Shown here: in pieces, positions 10,201 through 18,555 of the stretch
Layout: each line of letters opens with the position of its first letter
How positions within the stretch are numbered: the first letter of the stretch is position 1
From: Nitrosomonas sp. HPC101
GTDB taxonomy: Bacteria; Pseudomonadota; Gammaproteobacteria; Burkholderiales; Nitrosomonadaceae
Length of the DNA: 64,000 bases
Reading direction: 5' to 3'
Assembly: GCF_009833125.1 (NCBI RefSeq)
Contig: NZ_QRCC01000002.1
Span: 62,001 to 126,000 of the forward strand
Made by a program: the position numbers and the translations under genes
The notes under the pieces: generated by a model
What the model saw: only the letters and a program-made list of their open reading frames with translations
The model's database searches: none
What the model was told of the DNA's origin: nothing

Positions 10201-10451
10201 GAGCGCGTGTAATCCAACCCGGGCAATCCCGCCATGATGGTTTCAATCGGAAAAGTAATACGCAGCTCAGCCTCCATCGGCGAATAACCTGGCGCAACCG
10301 AATTAATCTGTACCTGCACATTGGTGATATCCGGCACGGCATCGATTGGCAACTTCTGATAGTTATAAAAACCCAGTACGGCCATAGCCAGAACTGCCAG
10401 CAGCACCAATCCACGATGCCGAATGACACTCTGAAGAATTCGCTCAAACAT
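7242..10451 (-). CDS. czcA: Heavy-metal efflux RND pump, CzcA/CusA family
   Basis: A protein of 1069 aa, the usual length for HME-RND inner-membrane pumps that use the proton gradient to expel divalent metal through the envelope. Twelve membrane helices are expected: one at the N-terminus (LVLLAVLAMAVLGFY), five in the middle and six at the end. The fourth-helix motif reads LDFGIIVDGVIVIIEN near residue 400, with the D-F-G and D residues typical of Zn/Co/Cd-type CzcA rather than the Cu/Ag-type motif. The large periplasmic loops contain TLVDEKIQMPPGYWLIWGGQ. It is the last gene of the operon and overlaps the small Cys-rich frame upstream by 8 bases. The exact metal cannot be fixed from sequence. 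Confidence 0.93.
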   Translation of the reverse strand: MFERILQSVIRHRGLVLLAVLAMAVLGFYNYQKLPIDAVPDITNVQVQINSVAPGYSPMEAELRITFPIETIMAGLPGLDYTRSLSRYGLSQVTVVFREGTDIYFARQLVGQRIQEAKGQLPASIEPTMGPISTGLGEIFMWTVENAPDARKPDGTAYTPTDLREIQDWIIRPQLRMVEGVTEINTIGGFVKQYHVTPYPEKLVAYGLTLQEIVAALERNNLNLGAGYIEKQGEQYLVRLPGQVTNIDEIGEITLGSRQGTPLRIKDVADILIGKELRTGAATRNGEEVVLGTAHMLIGENSRTVAHAVSNRLMEVNRTLPVGVTAVPVYDRTTLIDGAIHTVATNLIEGAALVIVVLFLFLGNIRAAIIAALVIPLSMLFTFSGMVANQVSANLMSLGALDFGIIVDGVIVIIENSIRCLAQEQARLGRALSREERLKLVFSATQQVRRALIYGQVIVMIVYLPIFALSGVEGKMFHPMAFTVVVALLGALILSVTFVPAAIALFLTGKVTERESWIVVRCKRFYQPILVVVMRNQGLTITVTAVIMVLSVLLATRLGSEFIPSLNEGDIALHAIRIPGTSLSTAIAMQEELEKVIQLFPEVERVFSKMGTAEVATDPMPPSVADTFIILKPQSEWSGRYRTKDELIAAMEKAVLQVPGNNYEFTQPVQMRFNELISGVRADLAIKIFGDDLDKLFAVGKRVEALVATVPGAADVKVEQVTGLPVLSIQTDRSSISRYGLNVADVQDAVTIAVGGKNAGLIFEGDRRFELQVRLPESLRSDMEALRYLPLGLPVQLGSQGGLLAGQLPLAGSTAFVTLGEVAGFNLTQGPNQISRENGKRRVVVSANVRGRDLGSFVEEVQTLVDEKIQMPPGYWLIWGGQFEQMVSAANRLQIVIPVALTLIFVMLYTVFGNFRDGALVFTGVPFALTGGVLALWLRDIPLSISAGIGFIALSGIAVMNGLVMLTFIRELRQKGYALTDAVQTGALTRLRPVLMTALTDAVGFIPMALATGLGAEVQRPLATVVIGGVISSTILTLLVLPVLYHLLYSRLDVGRQQEEDIPGEGVLH

Positions 10452-10569
10452 GACAGCACCCCCTGACCGGTTTACAGCAGCTACCCACAGGATAAAAGGA
10501 CACCAGGTCTGCAGAATCGGGAATCAGAGAGTATTGCAACGAAACAGCCGACATGCTCTCAATGATCAT
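10444..10569 (-). CDS. Small Cys-rich ORF between czcB and czcA
   Basis: A 41-codon frame fills the gap between czcB and czcA. Its ATG (10569-10567) lies inside the last codons of czcB, with AGGAG ending 6 bases before it, a very good ribosome binding site. Its TGA lies inside the third codon region of czcA, giving an 8-base overlap. The product begins MIIESMSAVSLQYS and ends with GSCCKPVRGCCHV: two Cys pairs four residues apart plus a His, which resembles a thiolate metal site. No family is recognised. Coupling to both neighbours argues that it is translated and helps start czcA; metal binding is inference. A second in-frame ATG lies five codons in. Confidence 0.5.
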   Translation of the reverse strand: MIIESMSAVSLQYSLIPDSADLVSFYPVGSCCKPVRGCCHV

Positions 10570-12055
10570 GCGTTGCTCCTGCCTTGCCCAGCTCCGATTT
10601 AATAACGAAACTGTTGCGCGTGGCATAGCTTTCGCCTGCAAGCAGCCCCTCGACCACTTCAGCCATCCGGTTATCGCTGCGCCCCAGCTTAAGCGGACGC
10701 ATTTCGAAATACTCTCCGTAACGCCCAAACACAACCGACTGGCCATCCAGTGTCTGTATCGCTTCCAGCGACACTGCCACTGGAACCTCGACTGCTTCAA
10801 CCTGCAAATCAGCCTTAACGAACATGCCGGGACGCCATTGTTCATCCTGATTGTCGAGCTGCACCCGGGCAAGCGCAGTGCGCGTCTGCTCGTCGAGCAG
10901 CGTCGTCACATAAGTCACTTTCCCTTCCCGCGTCAGATCATAGGCATTCGCTCGGATAACCGCCCGCTGCCCCACGTGAACCTGATGCAGGTTACCGGGA
11001 AACACTCTGACAGCCGCCCAGACTGTAGAAATATCCGCAACAATGTATGCGGTTTTATCTTCCTTGACGGCTTCTCCCCTGACAATCGCTTCATCAATAA
11101 CAATTCCGGAAATAGGAGAACGGATTTCATAGCGCGCCAGATTCTTTCCAGATAGCGCAGATTCCGGCTGCACACCCAGCGCCCGCAAGCGTTCAGCTGC
11201 CAGCTGGATTGCAATGCCGGCTTCTTCCCGTTGTTGTTGTGCCGTAAGATAGTCCTGTTTGGCAGTGATCTTTTCCTGCCACAGTTGTTCTTCACGATCA
11301 AAAATCGTTTGTGCCAGTGTTTGCCGCCTGCGGGCAAGCAGGTATTGACTACGCAGCTCAGCCAGCATGGCACTCTCCATAACCGCCAGCACTTCCCCTT
11401 TTTTTACTCTTTCTCCGTGGTGACGTTCAATCGACAACACCATGCCAGGCAAGCGCGGCACAACATGCACGATATGGTGCTCATTGAAAATGATTTCACC
11501 CGGCAAGGTAACCTCCGAACGGATAACGGCTGGGCCAGCGGTAGCCAGTTCGATACCATTGCTTCGCATTGTTGCATCGGACATTTCCACTCGTGCTTCA
11601 ACCTGGCTGTAATTCCAGCGGTAGGTTTTTCTCTGATATTCAGCCACGATAACCAGCTCGAAAGAATGTGGCTCTCCCACTTCCTGGTCACTGATCAGGT
11701 AATCCCCCTCCGGTCGAAAATGAAACAGCTGCACCGGTCTGCCAAGACGTGACAATGTCACCGTTACATCTACCTCCGCTGGTGGCAAGCGTTGTTCCTG
11801 TCGGTACAAATAGAGTCTGAATTGTGGAAACACACCTTTTTCATAAATGGTCAATTCCAGACCCAGATCATCCTTTATGAATAATTTCCCTCCCCTGGAT
11901 CCGACTGCCGGTTCTAATTCAGCGCCTTTCTCCGCAGAAGAAAGCTGCTCCGCGGCATCCGGCAACCCGGATTGATCCCGGGTCAGCAACCATGTTCCCA
12001 GTAGAATCCCGATCAGAACCACCGCAACGATGGGTAACCGCCCAGATATGCTCAT
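10559..12055 (-). CDS. czcB: Efflux RND periplasmic adaptor subunit (CzcB-type)
   Basis: A protein of 498 aa, long for a membrane-fusion protein because of an extra N-terminal domain of about 150 residues before the hairpin. An N-terminal hydrophobic anchor (VAVVLIGILLGTWLL) is followed by a beta-rich domain, a lipoyl/barrel half (LPGMVLSIERHHGERVKKGEVLAVM), an alpha-hairpin with Gln/Arg-rich helices, and the returning half (RYEIRSPISGIVIDEAIVRGEAV). A barrel segment (TYVTTLLDEQTRTALARVQLDN) and FRPGMF-like WRPGMFVKADL complete it. It bridges CzcA and CzcC in the periplasm. Start ATG overlaps the czcC stop by 4 bases. The last residues (HDH) could contribute to metal contact. Confidence 0.92.
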   Translation of the reverse strand: MSISGRLPIVAVVLIGILLGTWLLTRDQSGLPDAAEQLSSAEKGAELEPAVGSRGGKLFIKDDLGLELTIYEKGVFPQFRLYLYRQEQRLPPAEVDVTVTLSRLGRPVQLFHFRPEGDYLISDQEVGEPHSFELVIVAEYQRKTYRWNYSQVEARVEMSDATMRSNGIELATAGPAVIRSEVTLPGEIIFNEHHIVHVVPRLPGMVLSIERHHGERVKKGEVLAVMESAMLAELRSQYLLARRRQTLAQTIFDREEQLWQEKITAKQDYLTAQQQREEAGIAIQLAAERLRALGVQPESALSGKNLARYEIRSPISGIVIDEAIVRGEAVKEDKTAYIVADISTVWAAVRVFPGNLHQVHVGQRAVIRANAYDLTREGKVTYVTTLLDEQTRTALARVQLDNQDEQWRPGMFVKADLQVEAVEVPVAVSLEAIQTLDGQSVVFGRYGEYFEMRPLKLGRSDNRMAEVVEGLLAGESYATRNSFVIKSELGKAGATHDH

Positions 12056-13422
12056 TGAATATGCTCCTTCCCCTGATTATCGAGTCTTGTGGAATTCACA
12101 GCAGAATCAGCCAGCGGCGCGGCAATCAGCTGCTCGATCGTGTTGACCAGCCGCTGATAGTTAGCCAGCGCCCGCACATAAAGAATTCGGTTCTGAAAAA
12201 AGGCACGCTGGGTATCCAGCATTTCCAGAAAACTGAATTTTCCCAGCTGATACCCCCGATTGGTAATTTCGAAGGCATTCTGCGCACCCGGCAACACCTC
12301 ATCATGCAATACCCTGATCTCGTTCCGGGCAGCCAGCAAGCTTTCATAATTACGTGTAAATTCAGTCCTAAGTTGCAATTCAACTGACATGCGTTCATCC
12401 ATTGCCTTACTGAGGCGATGGCGGGCTTCCAGCTCATTTCCCTGATTACGGTTAAAAACCGGGATGGGAATCGACATATTCAGCACGGCAGTGGTGTCAT
12501 CCGTTCCCAGATAACGCCGAACTCCCGCACCAATTGTTATGTCTGGAATTTTTCTGGCTTTTTCCAGCTCGACCATTGCCTCACGTTGTGCAATATTCTT
12601 GAGGCTTTGCAGCACAAGCGGATTGGTTTCAAGACGCTTCACCAGCTGATCAAACGCCGGGATCTCGACAAACGACTCCAGCTCTCCCAGTACCTGATTG
12701 AACCGGGGCTCGGATTCCCCCCAAAGCAGAGCAAGTTTCGTTCTGGTGGCAATCAGATTGCGTCGGGCCTGTTCCAGCTCGATATTGGCAGTGGATAACG
12801 CAACTTGCGAACGAATTGCCTCCATGGGCGGCGCTTTTCCTGCTTCAACCCGCTTGACTACCGATTCCATCGCGGCCTGGACCAAATGCAGCGTATCTTC
12901 CAGCACATTTACCTGTGCCTGGTTTTCCAGCACATCGACAAAGGCACTGGCTGTACGCGCAATAATTTCCAGCCGCTTGGCGGTATAAGCCTGACTGGCC
13001 AGTTCCTGGCCCAGCGCCGCCACATTTATCCGGGCAGATCGTTTGCCACCGAGCTCGATCAGTTGACTGATACGGAAAGTTGTAAGCTTCTGAATGGTGT
13101 TATTGGAAGAATTGATATCCTCCGCTTCGATACTGAACTCAGGATTGCTGAACAAACCAGCCTGCAATTTTGCACCCTCGCGCGCTTTCGTTTCTCTGGA
13201 AAAAGCAGCGAGTTCAGGGTTATTCTGCAAAACCAGCTGCAAAACCTGCTGCAAGACAAGATCACCCTTTTCGCTGACATATCTGACCTGCTGTCCCTCC
13301 CCGCTCTGCACTGCACTTACTGCCACCGGAATGATTCCTGTCAGCACACATGCCAGAAAACAAATAATTTTCCCCAAACAAAACAGCCTTGATTTTCTTT
13401 TGATTGCCTGATATTCCATCAT
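12052..13422 (-). CDS. czcC: Outer-membrane efflux protein of the czc system (TolC family)
   Basis: A protein of 456 aa with a signal peptide (FLACVLTGIIPVAVSA) and the duplicated outer-membrane efflux (OEP) repeat. In each half long helical segments rich in Glu, Arg and Ala alternate with short beta strands, for example NPELAAFSRETKAREGAKLQAG and the second-half NRNQGNELEARHRLSKAM. It forms the trimeric exit duct used with CzcA and CzcB. It is encoded just before czcB with a 4-base overlap. A 153-base gap to czcI upstream suggests either a shared long transcript or a separate promoter; no convincing promoter was seen in that gap. Confidence 0.92.
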   Translation of the reverse strand: MMEYQAIKRKSRLFCLGKIICFLACVLTGIIPVAVSAVQSGEGQQVRYVSEKGDLVLQQVLQLVLQNNPELAAFSRETKAREGAKLQAGLFSNPEFSIEAEDINSSNNTIQKLTTFRISQLIELGGKRSARINVAALGQELASQAYTAKRLEIIARTASAFVDVLENQAQVNVLEDTLHLVQAAMESVVKRVEAGKAPPMEAIRSQVALSTANIELEQARRNLIATRTKLALLWGESEPRFNQVLGELESFVEIPAFDQLVKRLETNPLVLQSLKNIAQREAMVELEKARKIPDITIGAGVRRYLGTDDTTAVLNMSIPIPVFNRNQGNELEARHRLSKAMDERMSVELQLRTEFTRNYESLLAARNEIRVLHDEVLPGAQNAFEITNRGYQLGKFSFLEMLDTQRAFFQNRILYVRALANYQRLVNTIEQLIAAPLADSAVNSTRLDNQGKEHIQ

Positions 13423-13575
13423 GATGATTAGTCACAAAATCATGTTATGAAAATCGCTGACGCCACACAGCAAACACCAGTTTGCCAGCAGCCAGCTACC
13501 CGTCTTCTTTGGAATGCCAAAAGGCCGTATAAAATGATTATCCGGCCCGGCTGCTGTTCAGCCGAGTCAGAAAAA

Positions 13576-13947
13576 TCAGGAAAATGGTCGAGGAGGGTGG
13601 TAGAGACGATCGGGTATTGTTTCCGGGAAAGTGCTGTCAACGATTTCCAGCACCGCCTCTCCAATATCGACAACGTTTATCTGCAATAAGGGGGGAGGGT
13701 AAAAGGCCTGAAGCTGACTGGCAGCATGCAGACATAAATGCGTAGCGGCATCCAGATCGACACTGCCATCAAGCGCGTGGTGCAGCTCAAGATGTACATC
13801 TGGATTTATCAGAAACAGCTTCCTGTGATGATGATGCGCCAGTTCGTGCGTAAACATCTTGCCGTTGAAAGACCATCCGAACGTGTTTGCCAGCATGCTG
13901 ACAAGGAATGCCAGAACGATCAGCCTGACAGTGGAAGGTTTATTCAT
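13576..13947 (-). CDS. czcI: CzcI-like histidine-rich periplasmic protein
   Basis: A protein of 123 aa from the ATG at 13947 (an in-frame TTG lies three codons upstream). It has an N-terminal signal sequence (LIVLAFLVSMLANTFGWSF), then a His-rich stretch (HELAHHHHRK, HLELHHALDG and, further on, ATHLCLHAASQLQ). This matches the small CzcI-type proteins found at the head of czc operons. In those operons they are thought to modulate expression or bind metal in the periplasm; the precise role is unsettled. Position at the promoter-proximal end of czcCBA on the minus strand supports the call. The C-terminus is Pro-rich (FYPPPLLQ and LYHPPRPFS). Confidence 0.75.
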   Translation of the reverse strand: MNKPSTVRLIVLAFLVSMLANTFGWSFNGKMFTHELAHHHHRKLFLINPDVHLELHHALDGSVDLDAATHLCLHAASQLQAFYPPPLLQINVVDIGEAVLEIVDSTFPETIPDRLYHPPRPFS

Positions 13948-14109
13948 TATTGCCAACGGAGAGTTTACTCATCTGAAAAACAACGGCGGATATTTGTGAT
14001 CTATGTTGAATCGCCGCCAATGTAACACGAAAATATCGCTTTCCGCCATTTCATGACTGAGCGGAAAATCAGAAAAATGGGCGCAGTATTCGAGCAACAG
14101 CTGGCAGCA

Positions 14110-14751
14110 CTAAAACAGCTCTACCTCCTCCTCCATCAACATTTCCACCAGCGCTATCAAAGGCAATCCAATCAGCGCATTAGGATCCTCCCCGGTAATG
14201 CGTTCGATCAGAGCAATCCCCAGTCCTTCCGCTTTTGCGCTACCCGCACAATGGTAAGGCTGCTCCTTCGTGAGGTAACGCTCAATCTGATCATCATTCA
14301 GCTCGCGATACTTCACCGAACAAGAAACAATACGCGTTTGCAGACGAGTAGTACGACTGTTAAGCAAACATAGCGCTGTATGAAAAATAACCTCTCTGCC
14401 GCGCATCAAGCGCAACTGCCGAACAGCATTTTCATGGCTCAATGGCTTGCCCAGTTGAATTTTATCCAAAGCAGCAACCTGATCCGCTGTGATAATGAGC
14501 GCATCAGGGAACGATTTTGCCAATGCGTACGCCTTTTCTTTTGCCAGGCGCAGCGCTGTTGCATCCGGTGCCTCTTCAGGCAAGGCGAGCTCATCAATGG
14601 CCGGATCTGCGGTTTCAAAGGGAATTTGTAAATGCTGAAGCAGTTCACGCCGGTAAATCGAGCTAGAACCTAACACAAGCAGGGGGTAAATAGTGCGATT
14701 TTTCAAAATATTATAGTAGTATACTGATTCGTAGTTTTGACACTTTTCCAT
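14110..14751 (-). CDS. maf: Maf/YceF family nucleotide pyrophosphatase
   Basis: A Maf-like protein. The conserved N-terminal loop [17 protein letters not shown], the acidic ITADQVAAL with the catalytic Asp, [18 protein letters not shown], and the end motif [12 protein letters not shown] are all visible. Its position next to yceD-rpmF-plsX suggests the YceF type, which hydrolyses m7GTP and related modified nucleotides. The frame starting at 14751 gives 213 aa but carries about 24 extra residues before the usual Maf start. A TATAAT-like box on the minus strand (14714-14709) lies inside that extension, so translation may begin at a TTG near 14706 or at a later non-ATG codon. The family call is safe; the start is not. 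Confidence 0.85.
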   Translation of the reverse strand: MEKCQNYESVYYYNILKNRTIYPLLVLGSSSIYRRELLQHLQIPFETADPAIDELALPEEAPDATALRLAKEKAYALAKSFPDALIITADQVAALDKIQLGKPLSHENAVRQLRLMRGREVIFHTALCLLNSRTTRLQTRIVSCSVKYRELNDDQIERYLTKEQPYHCAGSAKAEGLGIALIERITGEDPNALIGLPLIALVEMLMEEEVELF

Positions 14752-14763
14752 AAAAAATATAAC
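14737..14763 (+). promoter_or_regulatory. Candidate sigma70 promoter for the yceD-rpmF-plsX-fab operon
   Basis: TTGACA at 14737-14742 and TATAAC at 14758-14763, only 15 bases apart and very close to the yceD start at 14775. Box quality is good but the spacing is short and the leader would be only a few bases, so it is a tentative call. Confidence 0.3.
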
Positions 14764-14774
14764 ATGCGCGCCTT

Positions 14775-15278
14775 ATGTCCGACCAACTTGTTATAGATAC
14801 ATTGGATTTTGTCTGCAATCGCGGGTCCCTTCAGGGAAATATCCCCCTGGTTGGCCTTGAGCGGCTACGCAGTTACCTGGCCGATACAGCAGGAGAGTTG
14901 ACCTACCTGATCAGCGGACAGCTGGATAGGCACAGCAGACCAATGCTGAAAATATCAGTCAACGGAAACGTTAATTTAAGTTGCCAGCGCTGTCTGAAAA
15001 AAATGGAATACGGACTTGATTTGGAGACAGAATTGCTTCTGGCCAGAAATGAAGATGAACTGTCCCGTTATGATGAAGATATTTTCGTGGATGCAATTTA
15101 TGCTTCGAGCGAACTGAGTATTCAGCTCCTGATAGAAGATGAAGTCATCCTTGGCTTGCCGATATCTCCTCGCCACCAAAATGTGCAATGCCATGTATCA
15201 ACCAAAGCTGAAATACATACAACCGCTACAAAAGAGCATCCTTTTACTGTACTGGCATCGCTGAAACGAACGCACTGA
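14775..15278 (+). CDS. yceD: YceD family protein (DUF177), 23S rRNA accumulation
   Basis: A protein of 167 aa. It carries the C-x-x-C of the family (LSCQRCLKKMEYGLD near residue 75) and the Asp/Glu-rich segment around DEDIFVDAIYASSELSIQLLIEDEVILGLPISPRH. YceD is widely encoded directly upstream of rpmF and affects 23S rRNA levels in plants and bacteria; its mechanism is not settled. rpmF starts 22 bases downstream. The gene diverges from maf, with about 23 bases between the two annotated starts. Confidence 0.9.
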   Translation: MSDQLVIDTLDFVCNRGSLQGNIPLVGLERLRSYLADTAGELTYLISGQLDRHSRPMLKISVNGNVNLSCQRCLKKMEYGLDLETELLLARNEDELSRYDEDIFVDAIYASSELSIQLLIEDEVILGLPISPRHQNVQCHVSTKAEIHTTATKEHPFTVLASLKRTH

Positions 15279-15300
15279 ATTGAATTTTTGGAGTTAAATT

Positions 15301-15483
15301 ATGGCTGTACAACAAAATAAGAAATCCCCCTCCAAACGTGGGATGCATCGTTCTCATGATGCGCTAACCAATCCGCCACTCGCAATTGAGCCAACCACCG
15401 GAGAAACACATTTACGGCATCACATCAGCCCGAACGGTTTCTATCGTGGAAAAAAAATAATTAAAACCAAGAACGACGATTAA
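15301..15483 (+). CDS. rpmF: 50S ribosomal protein L32
   Basis: A 60-residue basic protein starting [20 protein letters not shown], the canonical L32 beginning, and containing [19 protein letters not shown]. The length is as expected. The four-cysteine zinc site seen in some L32 proteins is absent, as is common in proteobacteria. A ribosome binding site (TTTGGAG) lies just before the start. The gene sits between yceD and plsX in the classical order. Confidence 0.97.
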   Translation: MAVQQNKKSPSKRGMHRSHDALTNPPLAIEPTTGETHLRHHISPNGFYRGKKIIKTKNDD

Positions 15484-15533
15484 TGACTCCTGCTGGTTTT
15501 TCAGTATATCTGCTGTCAATCCTTTCCTGACAC

Positions 15534-16580
15534 GTGAGTATAACGGTAGCAATTGATTGCATGGGTGGCGATCACGGCCCGCATGTCACGGTTCCATCGG
15601 CTGTCGAGTATCTGCGCCATGACCGTGACACCAGCATTATCCTGGTTGGCCAGCTAGAAATTCTCGCGCAGGAACTGGATGCACTCAAGGTATTGCCTCA
15701 CTCGCGACTCAAACTGCATCCGGCAAGCGAGATCGTCGGCATGGACGAACATCCGGCTATCGCTCTGCGAAACAAAAAAGATTCTTCCATGCGCGTAGCG
15801 CTTAATCTGGTTAAAAATGGCGAAGCACAGGCATGTATCAGTGCCGGCAACACCGGCGCGTTACTGGCAACTTCACGCTTCGTACTCAAAACCATTCCGG
15901 GAATAGACCGGCCTGCACTCGCAGTTGTTCTGCCTACCATTTCAGGGCATACCTATGTACTGGATCTGGGAGCAAATGTAAACTGCACCGCTGAACATCT
16001 GTTCCAGTTCGGCGTAATGGGCGCAACACTGGTTTCATCCATCGAGAACAAACCCAATCCGAGTATCGGGCTATTAAATATCGGCGAAGAAGATATCAAG
16101 GGAAATGATGTCGTCAAACAGGCGGCAAGATTATTTCGCAGCAGCGGCCTGAATTTTTATGGCAACATTGAAGGAGATGACATTTATCGTGGGACAACCA
16201 ACGTCGTAGTATGCGACGGCTTTGTCGGCAATGTCGCACTCAAGACTTCGGAGGGATTGGCTCAAATGCTGGCCAGTTATCTGCGAGAGGAATTCAGACG
16301 CTCTTTATTCAGAAAACTGGCAGGATTGGTCGCCCTGCCGGTGATCAACGCCTTCAGACGACGCGTCGATCACCGGCAATACAATGGTGCAAGCCTGCTG
16401 GGATTGCGGGGTACCGTCATCAAAAGTCACGGGGCAGCTGACAGTTTTGCGTTCCGTTGTGCCATCAAGCGTGCTGTGGACGAAATACGAGGGGGCACAT
16501 TACGTCGTATTGTCGAACATATTGAAACACTGCGATATAACATCGAGCAAAACACCACACAACCGGCATCAGCAGAGTGA
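15534..16580 (+). CDS. plsX: Phosphate acyltransferase PlsX
   Basis: A protein of 348 aa with a GTG start at 15534. It converts acyl-ACP to acyl-phosphate, feeding PlsY in phospholipid synthesis, and associates with the membrane surface. Family blocks include the start [86 protein letters not shown] and [16 protein letters not shown]. The gene is followed by fabH 10 bases later. Confidence 0.97.
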   Translation: MSITVAIDCMGGDHGPHVTVPSAVEYLRHDRDTSIILVGQLEILAQELDALKVLPHSRLKLHPASEIVGMDEHPAIALRNKKDSSMRVALNLVKNGEAQACISAGNTGALLATSRFVLKTIPGIDRPALAVVLPTISGHTYVLDLGANVNCTAEHLFQFGVMGATLVSSIENKPNPSIGLLNIGEEDIKGNDVVKQAARLFRSSGLNFYGNIEGDDIYRGTTNVVVCDGFVGNVALKTSEGLAQMLASYLREEFRRSLFRKLAGLVALPVINAFRRRVDHRQYNGASLLGLRGTVIKSHGAADSFAFRCAIKRAVDEIRGGTLRRIVEHIETLRYNIEQNTTQPASAE

Positions 16581-16590
16581 GCAACTGAAC

Positions 16591-17553
16591 ATGGCCATGT
16601 ATTCACGCATAATTGGTACCGGTAGTTATCTACCAGAAAAAATCCTGACCAACCTGGATCTTGAATCCATGGTTGATACCAGCGATGAATGGATACAAAC
16701 ACGGACCGGTATTAAACAACGGCATATTGCTGCACCGGATCAGATGGCCAGCGACCTTGCTCTGGCAGCCAGTCGGAATGCCATCCAGGCCGCAGGTATT
16801 CAAGCGAGCGATATTGATCTGGTAATCGTTGCAACGACAACACCGGACATGATTTTCCCAAGCACTGCCTGTATTCTGCAGAATAAACTCGGTATCGTCA
16901 GCAGTCCTGCATTTGATGTTCAGGCTGTCTGCAGCGGATTTATTTATGCGCTGGCTACTGCGGACATGTTTGTCAGCACCGGAAAATCCCGTAATGCACT
17001 GGTCGTTGGCAGTGAAGTGTATTCCAGGATCATGGACTGGAATGATCGCAGCACCTGTGTTCTGTTTGGGGATGGTGCAGGAGCAGTAGTGCTCACCCGG
17101 GATCAGAAACCGGGAATTCTCTCCTCTCATTTACATGCGGATGGAAGTTATAGCCAGGTTCTTTCAGCCCCTGCTTCCATTCATTCCGGAAAAATACAAG
17201 GGACCCCCTTCATTACAATGGAAGGCGGCACCGTATTCAAATTTGCTGTTAAAGTCCTGGAAGAAGCGGCACTGGAAGCATTACAGGCAAATGACCTGCA
17301 ACCTTCCGATATTGACTGGCTGATACCTCATCAGGCCAACATCCGTATTATCACCTCAACAGCAAAAAAGCTGGGTATCCCCGAAGAAAAAGTAGTGGCA
17401 ACTGTCGCACAACATGGCAATACTTCGGCTGCTTCCGTGCCACTGGCACTGGATCAGGCAGTACGAGACGGACGCATCCAGCCAGACCAAAATGTTGTGC
17501 TGGAAGGTGTGGGGGGGGGATTCACCTGGGGATCAGTTCTGGTACGCTGGTAA
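16591..17553 (+). CDS. fabH: Beta-ketoacyl-ACP synthase III
   Basis: A protein of 320 aa from ATG 16591; the frame is open upstream, but homology begins at [14 protein letters not shown], so the earlier codons are excluded. It condenses acetyl-CoA with malonyl-ACP to start fatty acid synthesis. The Cys-His-Asn triad is visible: [22 protein letters not shown] and [14 protein letters not shown]. The glycine-rich [12 protein letters not shown] end is present. An ATG at 16597 is an alternative start. Confidence 0.97.
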   Translation: MAMYSRIIGTGSYLPEKILTNLDLESMVDTSDEWIQTRTGIKQRHIAAPDQMASDLALAASRNAIQAAGIQASDIDLVIVATTTPDMIFPSTACILQNKLGIVSSPAFDVQAVCSGFIYALATADMFVSTGKSRNALVVGSEVYSRIMDWNDRSTCVLFGDGAGAVVLTRDQKPGILSSHLHADGSYSQVLSAPASIHSGKIQGTPFITMEGGTVFKFAVKVLEEAALEALQANDLQPSDIDWLIPHQANIRIITSTAKKLGIPEEKVVATVAQHGNTSAASVPLALDQAVRDGRIQPDQNVVLEGVGGGFTWGSVLVRW

Positions 17554-17556
17554 AAT

Positions 17557-18495
17557 ATGAAGATTGCTTTTATTTTTCCCGGGCAGGGATCCCAGTCAGT
17601 CGGCATGATGAATCATTATTCCGAGCTCCCATCCATACGCGAAACGTTCGATGAAGCATCCAATATTTTGCAGCAGGATTTATGGTCTCTGGCCAGTAGC
17701 GGGCCAGCAGACAGCCTGAATCTCACAATCAACACCCAGCCTGTCATGCTGACTGCCGACATAGCTCTTTACCGTGCATGGCAACAGGCAAAGGGTAGCC
17801 AACCACATTATCTGGCTGGCCACAGCCTTGGTGAATATTCTGCGCTGGTGGCAGCTGAATCACTCAGCCTGAGTGACGCCCTGAAACTGGTTCGCCATCG
17901 CGCAGAAGTCATGCAGGAAACCGTTCCCGAAGGAACAGGCGGCATGGCAGCCATTGTCGGGCTGGACGATGACACGATCTCTTCGGTATGTACTGAAGTC
18001 GTAAATGCGCTGCCAGATACATCACTTGAACCTGCAAATTTCAATGCGCCCGGTCAGGTGGTTATCGCCGGCCACTCTCGGGCAATTGCACAAGCGGTGA
18101 CGCTCGCAAAATCAAAAGGCGCGAAACTGGCGGTCACACTGCCAATGAGTATTCCATCACACTGTTCACTTATGCGGCCGGCAGCCGAAAAATTTGCACT
18201 GATGCTGGATAAAACCACATTTCATCCTCCCCAGATTCCGGTTCTGCACAATGTCGATGTCCAGGCACATCCTGAAGCGGCTTCCATTCGCGAGATACTT
18301 GCACGCCAACTCTATAGCCCGGTTCGCTGGACAGAAACCATTCAGACTATCGCTGCACTGGGCGTAGGTCATGTTGTGGAGTGCGGGCCGGGTAAGGTGC
18401 TGTCTGGGCTAACTCGACGTATTGATAAAAGTCTGGAGAATATTGCGCTCACCGATTCCAGTTCTCTGCTCAAAACGGTAGAAACGTTGAGATAA
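17557..18495 (+). CDS. fabD: Malonyl-CoA:ACP transacylase
   Basis: A protein of 312 aa transferring malonyl from CoA to ACP. IFPGQGSQSVGMM at the start and the active-site AGHSLGEYSALVA (Ser of GHSLG) near residue 92 are diagnostic. The catalytic His lies in MSIPSHCSLM. Start ATG is 3 bases after the fabH stop, so translation is probably coupled. Confidence 0.97.
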   Translation: MKIAFIFPGQGSQSVGMMNHYSELPSIRETFDEASNILQQDLWSLASSGPADSLNLTINTQPVMLTADIALYRAWQQAKGSQPHYLAGHSLGEYSALVAAESLSLSDALKLVRHRAEVMQETVPEGTGGMAAIVGLDDDTISSVCTEVVNALPDTSLEPANFNAPGQVVIAGHSRAIAQAVTLAKSKGAKLAVTLPMSIPSHCSLMRPAAEKFALMLDKTTFHPPQIPVLHNVDVQAHPEAASIREILARQLYSPVRWTETIQTIAALGVGHVVECGPGKVLSGLTRRIDKSLENIALTDSSSLLKTVETLR

Positions 18496-18555
18496 TGAAT
18501 ACGCTGGCAATACACCATCAGAAATAATTCTTCTATCAACTCACAAACTTTCGGA

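Noticed and set aside
10553-11155. Plus-strand open frame of 200 codons opposite czcB
   Set aside because: It lies wholly antisense to a clear czcB gene, and its translation has no family features and unlikely composition.
12805-13392. Plus-strand open frame of 195 codons opposite czcC
   Set aside because: It is a shadow of czcC; no motif and no ribosome binding site.
16384-16590. N-terminal extension of fabH
   Set aside because: The open frame runs antisense-free inside plsX but homology starts only at 16591-16597; the extension overlaps plsX codons.
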